DNA from: Guadua angustifolia
Lineage: Eukaryota > Streptophyta > Magnoliopsida > Poales > Poaceae
DNA: 64,000 bases
Assembly (NCBI GenBank): GCA_036346375.1
Contig: CM070520.1
Coordinates: forward strand, 12,907,791 to 12,971,790
Direction of reading: 5' to 3'
Below, one piece after another: positions 44,941 through 54,405 of the stretch; within the stretch, counting starts at the first letter, position 1; each line of letters starts with the position of its first letter. The notes below the pieces were generated by a model. That model was given only the letters and a program-made list of their open reading frames with translations, searched no databases and was not told where the DNA came from. Both the position numbers and the translations under genes were made by a program.

Positions 44941-45640
44941 GGGTTGAATGGGGATCGAACACGGAGAGAGAGGGGAGGCAGATCGGAGAGGGCGGCGCAA
45001 GGGACCCGTTGTTGGAGGGGAAGGTCAGCGAGGCCGTGAACAAAGTGTCAGGATGTCGAGTTCTGTATCCGACACTCTGAAGAAGACGACTGAATGCAAT
45101 CCTCCAACGGTGGAGATGTCTTACTACCCTTTCGATTAAGTGAAATCTGACGATCAAGAGGTCTTCCATGGGAATTAAGTGAATCAGGTGGCTGTGATGT
45201 ATCGGCGACGTTTCAATTGGATCGAACGGTGGAAATTAGTAGTAGTAATTACTATTCACAGTTTGGGTTTAGCTTTCGTTACTATTTACCGTCATTAGCT
45301 GTAAAGTTTGTCGTGAGGCTATAAAAGCAAATACTGTGTTTGGAGAATGAGGAGAAGAATCTAATCAAATCTACTGCTATCAACTTTCCTCTTTTCCTTT
45401 ATCGTAGATGCTTGTTCTCATCTTTCCATTTTGGCGAATTTATTTGGTTCGATCTGTCTGAAACCCGATTCCTTACTCAGGATCTGACACAAAGGAGGTA
45501 AGACAGCAGAGGGCAGCGGTGGTGCTGGTGTGCGAGTGCGAGGAGGTGACGGCGAAGTTTTTTTTTTTTTTTTTTCAGAGGAAGCCCTGGGATCGACGGT
45601 GGTGCGGGTGCGCCAGAGCGAGGAATCAAGCAGGGGCGAC
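44940..45640 (+). other. Paralogue of the 21.6-21.9 kb segment, split by a solo LTR
   Basis: 44945-45045 and 45490-45590 together match 21590-21905 on the opposite strand. At the junction GTGAACA(A/G)AGGAGG(T/G)AAGA is continuous in the other copy and is interrupted here by the LTR. The eIF5A exons do not follow in this copy. Confidence 0.7.
45046..45489. mobile_element. Solo LTR, 444 bp
   Basis: Starts TGTCAGGATGTCGAG and ends AGGATCTGACA, flanked by CAAAG at 45041-45045 and 45490-45494. A GGCTATAAAAGC box at about 45316 would be the LTR promoter. The paralogous segment at 21.6 kb lacks it. Confidence 0.88.
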
Positions 45641-45959
45641 CAGATTAACTGTGGGTTTGCAAACAGTAATCAGTAAGTTTATGACCCTAATTTGTTTTCT
45701 ACGCTATCTCAAATCTATGACATGAATATGTTTCCTATTTTATCTGAAATATATTCTTATACGAAGTCTTGTATATACCTTTTAAATATATCCATGAAGT
45801 TAGTAAGAGATTCGTCGTAAATATCTCCTTGTATAATGACTCGAAAGAGTTTTCTACGTAAAATTTGTATCTTTCGTTCCTATTTTTCGTTCAACTCTTA
45901 TCGACTTTGCGTGTGAATTTCAAACAAACCTTTTTGCCAAGACGTGACATACTAAAAAA

Positions 45960-46520
45960 TGACGCCTGTAATTTGATTTCCGCATGGCTTCCAAAGTAAC
46001 ATCTATAAATGACTAAAACTCTGAATAATAATTAAATTAAAATTAGAAAAACTAAAGAAAAAGTTCATGTCAAGAATAATCCAAATTAACTAATATTTGA
46101 AATAATAAATAAAATAAAAATTAGCAACTTGATTTTTCATATGAATTCCGTATAACCGCAAATAACTAAAGTTCAAACTAATAATTTAAAGAAAATATAA
46201 ACTGAATTTTATACTTAATTCAAGCCTAAAACTAAAAAAGAAATCCATGGCAAGTACGATCTAAAAACATACAAATTTAGAATAAAAAAATTAAAGGATG
46301 ATGAGATATTTTTATTTAGATTGTATTTTAATCTACTCGTAATAAATTTTATGTTAAGTACTATCTTCATAATTTAAATATTTTATCTTTGAATAAAGAG
46401 ACTAAATACTTTATATAAGAAGTTGACCTGTTCGAATACATAGTGCCGACTAGTTCACGGAACAAAAAGCTCATTAAATATGCTTGGGATCGACTAAATA
46501 AGCGCGTGGCGTTTGTTATA
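45960..46520. repeat. Inverted paralogue of 32.19-33.07 kb
   Basis: See 32190-33070. This copy lacks the hairpin MITE and so shows the empty target site at about 46145. Non-coding. Confidence 0.8.
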
Positions 46521-46704
46521 CAGCCGTCAGACACTGGACAGATAGCTAGAACGACGCAGAAGCATGTAATTCTTGACGCATGTGACTCCATGCGTTCCCA
46601 ATTCCGATCTATATTACGCATTCCAAACCCTCCGTTCTAATGGCATTTCTCGTTCACCTGCAACGTTCCTCACCTGTCGTTAACAAAGTTCAGCTCTACC
46701 ATGC

Positions 46705-47395
46705 CTACACCGTTTAGTTCTATCACCTATTTAAGAGAGCATTTATTCTCCGAATAAAGAGAAAGAGAGCATTTATTCTCCGAATAAAGAGAAAATTTCA
46801 TGATAGACTCCCGCTTGCAGTGCTACCATGCCACAGAAATTTGCCGCTCAATTTCATTCTGTATTGCCCAGAAAAAATCATGGAAATCAGCACACACTAT
46901 TTTGCATACACTGTTTGGCTCTATTTGGCTATTCAGGCGAGCTTTTGTTCTCTGAATAAGCGAAAAATTTCACAGAAACTCCTGCTTGCACACTTGTAAC
47001 TTGCCACAAAAATTCCCCATTGGAATTCATTCTATATTGACTAGGAAAAATCATGGAAGTCGACTCACCTTCTGTTGCCTATGTCGTTTTACTCTATTAG
47101 CCTATTCAAGCTAGCCTTTGTTCTCCGACTAAGCTAAAAATTATTGAGAGAACTCTCGCTTACACTTCTAACATGCAACAGAAATTGCCACTGGAATTTA
47201 TTCTGTGCAGCACAGGAAAATTCATAGAAGTCGACCCATCCTCTTTGCCTACCGCTGTTCGGTTCTATCGCCAATTCAAGAGAGCATTTATTCTCCGAAA
47301 AAGGAGAAAATTTTATGATAGACTCCTACTTGCAGCTGTGCCACATAAGTTTGCCGCTCGAATTTATTCTGTATCGCCCACACGCTCTTGGTAGC
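46705..47395. repeat. Diverged ~172-bp tandem array, four units
   Basis: Units start at about 46710, 46912, 47086 and 47257 with GTTYRGYTCTATY...CTATTCAAG and a CTCCGAATAAG landmark, followed by CTCCYGCTTGCA, TGCCACAGAAATTTGCC and AATTCATTCTGTAT. The first unit is longer because of a 30-bp duplication (GAGAGCATTTATTCTCCGAA at 46735 and 46765). Confidence 0.75.
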
Positions 47396-47603
47396 GCCTT
47401 TTAATTTGATTGACCGCTAACAGTTTGGATTCTTATCCTTTTATTATGCCAAAAATGCTGCATAGTGTGTACCGCTATCTATCCGAAAGATGCTATGAAG
47501 AACGGCCACCCACACCAAGGCAACTCGACGACGGGCAATCCTTTGGTTGTGCGAGTGACTGATTGTTGGTTGTTAATAATTGAAATTAATTCTAGTAGTG
47601 CAA

Positions 47604-47760
47604 GTAGTTGGCAGAAGCAAACGTATGATATTTTACGAGGCTGGTGCATAGAAGTAGCAAGACAATATGATTTTCTTAATATCATCGACAAAACTGTAGG
47701 TCAGTCTACCTCTCCTCTCCATCCTCTCCTGATTACAATGGAACATATCAACTGTTTGTA
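47604..47760 (+). pseudogene. NLR fragment (end of the NB-ARC exon)
   Basis: Translates as YDILRGWCIEVARQYDFLNI followed by IDKTVGQS, matching the last residues of exon 1 of NLR1-3 and running through the conserved intron donor (GTAG/GTCAGT) into intron-like sequence. About 30 codons survive. Plus strand, like NLR3. Confidence 0.8.
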
Positions 47761-47872
47761 GACTATGCCACTTAAGATTTTAGATGATGTAGAGGAAAGA
47801 AAAGGAGGAGAGAGAAAGCTGTTATATATTATTTATCAGACGGTCTTATAGGCAGCTTTCTATTTTATGTAC

Positions 47873-48262
47873 TGTGAGGTTACTTCTTCCGAATTCTATT
47901 GATAAAAGATCAAGCATGGAACTACAGATTCGCCGCCGCCTGGGATCGCCAAAACTAGCTACTTGCCACCACCAACTCGCCGCCCTTGTTCCACACACAT
48001 TCCCTCTTTTATAGCAGTTCTACTTATTACAGACCACATAACTCACGCATCTCATTACAACTAGCCTTGCCAGCTAAGCCTCTCCTGTTAATGGCTAACC
48101 CATTCTGGGCCGACAACGCACGAATTGGGCTTGTGGGCCCGTTTTGTCCTCCTGGTTGGCCTGACTTGCTTCGCGCCAAGATTTGCTTCCTCCTTCTTCA
48201 GTTCTGGCGTCATGACATCCGAAGCTGCTTCCTGATTTGGGCGCCAAGGCAGGTTGCTGACA
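47873..48262 (-). repeat. Gypsy 3' LTR
   Basis: Left copy on the plus strand, which is the 3' LTR of the minus-strand element. Followed directly by the polypurine tract (complement of TCCTTCCCCCTTG). Confidence 0.93.
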
Positions 48263-48311
48263 TCCTTCCCCCTTGACAGCCAGCTTGTCCCCAAGTTGGA
48301 GCTGCTGGAAA

Positions 48312-49648
48312 CTATTCCCTCAATGCTTGCTCGTCCTCCCAGGTGGCCATCGATGCTGGCCATGAAGACCAATGCACAAGGATTTGTTGAATTACTTTAC
48401 CAGCACGACGGCATAACCGGTGATCCAATATATGCAACGGAAATTGTAATTGCTGGTCAAGATCCGGAATGTGCTCACTGACCTGACGAGGTGCTCCTTT
48501 GGCTGGCTTGAGGAGCGAGACATGAAACACTGGATGCACCGAGCTCGTCGCTGGTAACTTCAGCTCATACGCGACATCATTGATCTTGCGGATAATTGGG
48601 TAGGGTCCGAAATAACGAAAAGCCAACTTGTAATTTGCCCTGTGCGCCACTGATGCTTGAGCGTAAGGTTGGAACTTGACATATACCATATCTCCCACAG
48701 CAAATGTGCGCTCTAACTGATGCTTGTCCGCCTGATGCTTCATCCTCTGTTGAGCGCGCTGGAGATGAAATTTCACCAACGCATTCATATGTTCATGATG
48801 AGTAAGCCAATCCTGCAAATCAGGGGCGGTGCACACATCAGCTGGAACAAGACCGAAATGGTTCGGTGAGTGACCATACAGGACCTCGAATGGAGACGCT
48901 TTGAGGGCGGAATGATAACTTGTATTGTACCAAAACTCAGCTAAATACAACCATTTAATCCATTGCTTAGGACAAGCTTGCACAAAGCACCGAAGATAAC
49001 TCTCCAGACATTGATTAACACGTTCAATTTGCCCGTCTGATTGTGGATGGTATGCACTACTCACGTGTAAAGAGGTGCCTGAGAGCTTAAATAATTCTTG
49101 CCACAACAGACTATTGAACACTTTGTCATGGTCAGAAACTATGCTGCGAGGCATGCCATGCAACTTGTACACATTCGACATGTAAGTTTGAGCCACTGTA
49201 AGTGCTATAAATGGATGAGCTAGGGGTAGGAAATGGGAAAACTTGGAAAACTTATCTACAACCACCAAAATACAGTTATAAGAATTAGCTCTAGGTAATC
49301 CTTCGTTAAATCTAATGTAATTGTCTGCCATGCATGTTCGGGTACCGCAAGGGGCAGAAGGAGGCCGGGATACTTAGCTCGATCTGGTTTGGCTTGTTGA
49401 CAGACAGTGCAGGTAGTAACAAAGTTGTGAACACTTTTCTTCATAGTTGGCCACGCAAACAAGTTCTTGATACGCCTATAAGTAACTGGAAAACCAGAAT
49501 GACTGCCTAGTGCACTATCATGAAGGGCCTGCATCAATTTCAGTTGTAATTCAGGATTATTTCCAATCCATACGCGACCCTTAAATCGAATAATACCATC
49601 CTGAAGACTGAAGTTCTGCACGTTTTGCCCGACGGCCAATTCAGTCAA
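48312..49648 (-). pseudogene. Gypsy integrase with C-terminal chromodomain
   Basis: Two frames, 49648..49256 and 49331..48312. The first has the H-X-H...C-X2-C zinc-binding region (HDSALGSHSGF; CTVCQQAKPDR) and ends in the core start TITLD. The second has the DDE core (VVVDKFSKFSHFLPLAHPF, SDHDKVFNSLLWQ, YHPQSDGQIERVNQ) and a C-terminal chromodomain-like segment (ILVHWSSWPASMATWED). A frame shift separates them near 49300. Intact integrase would insert the cDNA and the chromodomain would direct it to chromatin. Confidence 0.88.
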
Positions 49649-49885
49649 TATTTTGTTGGTTTCAGGATCCTACTGGTAGCCTTGCACTACCCGTCCAAGC
49701 CATACAGGTTTACTGATAGATATTGCCGACACCGACAAACAAGTGTCTTCCTTATCACACTGGATATCAGGATGTCAGGAAAGAGCATCAGCTACTTGAT
49801 TGTCTTGCCCTTTCTTGTACTGAATAGTGAATTGCAGTCCCAGAAGCTTGGTGATAGCCTTTTGTTGAAGAGGAGAAGTGACCCG

Positions 49886-51000
49886 TTAAGCTAGTAAGTG
49901 AGTTAAGCTCTGATGATCAGTTTTGATCACAAATGGAGCATGCTGGAGATACGGTCTCCACTGGTCAATAGCAAATAATATGGCCAAAAATTCCTTTTTG
50001 TATGTCGAGAGACCCTGGTTTTTTGGTCCGAGAGCCTTACTGATAAATGCTACTGGGTGTCCATTTTGTTGCAAAACAGCACCGATCCCTTTGTCGCTTG
50101 CATCGGATTCAATGACAAAAGCTTGAGTAAAATTTGGTAGTGCTAATACTGGTGCCGTCACAAGAGCATGCTTGAGGGCAGCAAATGCTTGATTAGTTTC
50201 CTCTGTCCAAATGAACTGCTAGCCTTTCTTGAGAAGATTAGTGAGCGGTTTACTAATGACTTCAAATCCTTGTACAAAACGTCGGTAATAGCTAGCCATA
50301 CCCAAAAAGCTCCGTATATCCTTCACACATCGAGGTATTGGCCACTGCTGTATAACCAAAATCTTTGAAGGATCTGTGGCCACACCACCCGCGCTGATAA
50401 TGTGCCCAAGAAACTCCAACTGAGATTGCGCAAATCAACACTTAGTGAGTTTAAGATGTAACTGATGCTGGCTGAGAAGATTAAACACTTGGCGCAAATG
50501 ATCCAGATGAGCTTCCATGGTTGAACTATACACCAAAACGTCATCAATAAATACAACCACGCACTTACGCAATAATGGTGCCAACACAAAATTCATGAAA
50601 CCTTGAAATGTGGCGGAGCTCCAGTTAGACCAAAGGACATGACCTTGTACTCAAAATGGCCGTTGTGAATTTGAAATGCTGTTTTGTATTCATCCCCTTC
50701 CTTGATTCGTATTTGATGATAACCGGACCGTTGATCCAACTTAGAGAAGACTGATGCTCTAGCTAATTCATCCAACAATTCATCCAGTATAGGCATAGGG
50801 TACTTATTTTTCATGGTGTGAGCATTCAGCCGTCTGTAATCAACGCACAAACACCATTCTCCATTTTTTTTTCTTCACCAACAGAACGGGGGAAGCGAAT
50901 GGACTGGAGCTATATTGTATGACACCTGTAGCAAGCATCTCCTGTACCTGTTTCTCGATTTCATCCTTTTGCTGCGGAGTGTAGCGATATGGTCTCAATC
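49886..51000 (-). pseudogene. Gypsy reverse transcriptase-RNase H
   Basis: Pieces in several frames: CVDYRRLNAHTMKNKYPMP and FSKLDQRSGYHQIRI (50850..50593), the catalytic VFIDDVLVYS (about 50556..50524), EFLGHIIS (50419..50219) and RNase H with FVIESDASDKGIGAVLQQ (50161..49886). Frame shifts and stops between the pieces show the polyprotein is not translatable. The catalytic residues themselves are preserved. Confidence 0.88.
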
Positions 51001-51007
51001 AAAACGG

Positions 51008-51730
51008 CTATACTCCCGGTAATAAAGGAATAGCATGATCAAAATCCCGATGAGGAGGTACTCCAGTAGGTTTCTGAAATAGATGATCAAATTCTTCAAG
51101 CAGCTTATTAATTCCCACATGGTTGATTGAACACTTGGTATCCTCCAGAACTGCAGAAAGTCCCAAAATTTGCTCGACTGCTTCCTGTTTAATTAGTGCA
51201 TCCAGCTGACTTGCAGATATTGCCGGACAACTGCTTATAGTGGGAGTGATACCTTGTAGTCGCACATGCCGGTGTTTATGTTCAAAGGATAAAGTCTTGT
51301 GACCCCAGTGTACTGCCATCGGACTGTGTTCCTCCAGCCAGTCCATTCCGAGAATAATGTCATACCCACTCAATGGCAATACCTTCAGGTTGGACACGAA
51401 TGTGTAACCTTGGTAGAACCAGCTGCACTGTGGAATACAAAAAACACAGTTCAAAATGCCCCCATCTGCAACTCTGACCCGAATTGTTTTATCCAACTTT
51501 TGAACACCCGGCATCACTGGTAATAGATGGCTACCAATATAACTACCCGAACTTCCAGAATCAACCAACATCAGGACTTCCTGGCAATGCACTAAACCCT
51601 CTGAACCTGACACAGCTTCACAAGAAATGGCCAAGACCAATTCGTCACCCGATTCCTGAGTTGAGCACTGTAGAGGAGAACCTGGTACTTTCGATTTACC
51701 CTCATCATGTGCCTCCCTGGTCAGAGCCAC
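51008..51730 (-). pseudogene. Gypsy aspartic protease region
   Basis: The active-site motif is VLMLVDSGSSGSYIGSHLL, followed by ILGMDWLEEHSPMAVHW, typical of retroelement pepsin-like proteases and the linker to RT. Frame overlaps the gag end at 51721 but in a different phase. Confidence 0.85.
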
Positions 51731-53097
51731 ATTTCTTCAACTATGTGTAAAGGAACTGTTGCCGCACAGCGGTGATTTTGTCCCCATCGTTCACCGCACT
51801 TGTAACATAAGCCTTTCACCTTGCGATATGCCATTAAGGCTGACATTTGATCATCCTGAGGCCGTGGCTGCAAAGCCGACACTTGCTTCTTGTCATCCAG
51901 ATTCACTGTCGAGGCCGGTTTGATAATTGGAGGAGGTGGAAGTGCCATCGCCATCAGCCGACCAAAAGTTTGCCCAGGATTAACAACATCCACACGGCGT
52001 CCCTCACGCCGAGGCTGGATTGTCAACACGTCCTCCTGCAAAAGCGCAAGTGCACTAGCAGTATCGAGATCTTTTGGACGTTGAATTACAACGACTGAAC
52101 GGATTTCATCTTTGAGACCATCAATGAATCTAGCAGTGAGGAATTCATTATGTAAGGTACTATCATATGCTAGTAACTAATGCACTAACTCATCAAACTG
52201 TTCAATGTACTCAGTCACATTGCCAGTCTGATGAATGTGAAAAAACTTGTGCACTAAAGACCCATGTTGATCTCTACCAAATCTGTTGGCCAGAGCAAGA
52301 CCCAACTCTTCCCAGTTCATACAAAAAATTTTGTTATCCATCGATTGCATCCAAAAGACAGCAGGGCCTTCAAAATTCAGAGTGGCCAATCAAACCCACA
52401 TCTATTCCGGGACAGAGTAAAACGCAAAGAAGTTCTCACAGCATTTCTTCCACAACTTTGGATTAGACCCATCAAATGCAGGTAGACTAACTTGAGGTAA
52501 GTTAGCACCTAGGCTATGGGCCATTGACGCAAAAGTAGAAGCAGATATTTGACTCGACTAAAATGGATGATGAGAAACAGGCGTCTGAAGTTGGATACCT
52601 GTGACCGGAGGAGGCACCGGGGCATCTCCGGCCCCAGTGCCCGCTCTCCGGTGAAGATGAAAATCGCGGTGGCCAAAATGCCCAGACGTCGCCGTGATCT
52701 GCGGATCTTCCAGGTGTGTGGAAGCAGACGTCCCGATCTTGGTACCGTCCTTGACACTCGCAGGACCGACGGGTAACTGAGATAAAACCCGGCAGATCTC
52801 TTGCTTTAATTCGGTCACGGAGGTATGTAATTCCGTCACGCGATCCTCCACCTTTGGCTTCCAGGCTTCGATCTGCTCGTGGTCCTCCGTCAACTTCCTC
52901 AATGAATCGTCGACGCGCCTAATATACTGCTGCACGTTGGAGACCATCTGCCGAGTCTCGTCCTCCTTGTTGTTTTCTTCAAGCTTAGCCAAGATGGTCG
53001 TGAAAGGGTCCTCACCTCGTGGCGGCGCCATGGCTCCTGTCCTGACTTGCAACCGAGTGAGATGGTCATGGATCGCCTCCAGAATGTCGATTGGCAA
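51721..53097 (-). pseudogene. Gypsy gag
   Basis: Frames 53097..52558 (coiled-coil-rich N-terminus), 52389..52177 (capsid core, GPAVFWMQSM and YIEQFDELVH) and 52041..51721 with a zinc knuckle CYKCGERWGQNHRC. Separated by stop codons and frame shifts. Gag would form the virus-like particle. Confidence 0.85.
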
Positions 53098-53119
53098 AGG
53101 GGCTGGCTCTGATACCAGA

Positions 53120-53509
53120 TGTGAGGTTACTTCTTCCGAATTCTATTGATGAAAGATCAAGCATGGAACTACAGATTCGCCGCCGCCTGGGATCGCCAAA
53201 ACTGGCTACTCGCCACCACCAACTCGCTGCCCTTGTTCCACACGCATTCCCTCTTTTATAGCAGTTCTACTCATTACAGACCACATAACTCACGCATCTC
53301 ATTACAACTAGCCTTGCCAGCTAAGCCTCTCCTGTTAATGGCTAACCCATTCTGGGCCGACAACGCATGGGTTGGGCTTGTGGGCCCGTTTTGTCCTCCT
53401 GGTTGGCCTGACTTTCTTCGCGCCAAGATTTGCTTCCTCCTTCTTCAGTTCTGGCGTCATGACATCCGAAGCTGCTTCCTGATCTGGGCGCCAAGGCAGG
53501 TTGCTGACA
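53120..53509 (-). repeat. Gypsy 5' LTR
   Basis: Right copy on the plus strand, the 5' LTR of the minus-strand element. The primer-binding site lies 2 bp inside it. Confidence 0.93.
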
Positions 53510-53514
53510 TGTAC

Positions 53515-53680
53515 ATTGCATAGACAGTCTATTAATTGGATGAGAGACCATTACAGACAACTATATAGACGATCTATTGTATGAATTATTTTTAATATTG
53601 TCTATAGATGATGTGAAAATATATTACAGACAATTGCCATCTATACAACTGTACATGTCTTTACACGAAAGTAACAACCG
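53515..53680. mobile_element. MITE-like sequence interrupted by the gypsy element
   Basis: AT-rich, with repeated TCTATAGA/ATAGACA motifs and ending ACTGTACATGTC. The part left of the gypsy element (47815-47872) looks like its other half. Similar to 34914-35120. Borders unresolved. Confidence 0.35.
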
Positions 53681-53689
53681 TCCACAAAC

Positions 53690-53865
53690 CGTTCACAGGA
53701 ATATGTCATAGTGCAACCGTCCACAAGAATATGTCAAATTGCAAACGTTCATGCTTTGCATTTTTAGCGATTCCTTTAGTGTAGAATACGAAAGTGTACA
53801 GGGATTCCATAAATCTTTGCTATGTGCACACAAGAAAGGCTACCAGGACTTCGAATAATCTTGGT
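53690..53865. repeat. Inverted copy of 33.12-33.26 kb
   Basis: The reverse complement matches the sequence at the 3' end of the NLR pseudogene: AATATGTCAAA(T/G)TGCAAACG, AAATCTTTGCTA and AAGAAAGGCTACCAGGACTT. It lies directly upstream of the NLR3 leader. Confidence 0.75.
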
Positions 53866-53879
53866 ACGTAGACACCAAA

Positions 53880-54405
53880 TCAGTACAGATGCTTTTCACA
53901 CACAAAAGGGAGGCAATGCTGTTCACACACAAAAAAAAGGGCGATGGAATCAGTAAAAAAAAAAAGGGTAATTGAGGCTCTCCTAAGCCCAATCTAGTCA
54001 AGTCACCACACTCGCCAAAACCAGTTTCTTCGTATGGTCTGATGCTAAAACCCCATGTCAAGAAAGGTAAACCCCCAGAGCTTCTTTGCTTTGCATTCTT
54101 TACTGAAATATTTGCTTTTCTTTGCTTTGCTGTGCTGTGCATCTTTTTGCAGTGATTCTATCACCATTACAGCAAAGGGAAGTTCCCAGGAAGCATTCTG
54201 GAGCTTTGAGTCGCAAGTTATTCTTGCCGTGCCCCTTTCTTTCCATCGAGTGTGCTTTGCTCTGCTCTAGCACCAATGAAAGAAGAACAAATACAAAAGG
54301 AAACATTGCATCCCGAACCAAGCCATATCTTCCTCAACCACAATTACATTCTACACTCGCATGTTTGATAAAGTATTCCATCTCTGAGAGCAGAGGCAAG
54401 GAGCA
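53880..54405 (+). promoter_or_regulatory. NLR3 5' leader with intron
   Basis: Conserved with the NLR1 leader. A GT-AG intron at 54067-54152 (AAAG/GTAAAC ... TTTTTGCAG) matches that of NLR1. Compared with NLR1 about 90 bp are missing between TTCTTCGTATGG and CCAAAACCAG. Confidence 0.6.

Larger units (their letters stand above)
47873..53509 (-). mobile_element. Ty3-gypsy chromovirus, structurally complete, mutated
   Basis: 390-bp LTRs at 47873-48262 and 53120-53509, TG...CA, flanked by TGTAC at 47868-47872 and 53510-53514. The primer site TGGTATCAGAGCC (tRNA-Met) is at 53105-53117 on the minus strand, and a polypurine tract adjoins the other LTR at 48263-48275. Order on the minus strand is gag, protease, RT, RNase H, integrase and chromodomain, typical of chromoviruses. 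Coding frames are broken. By eye the two LTRs differ at about 11 of 390 positions, nearly all transitions. Confidence 0.93.
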
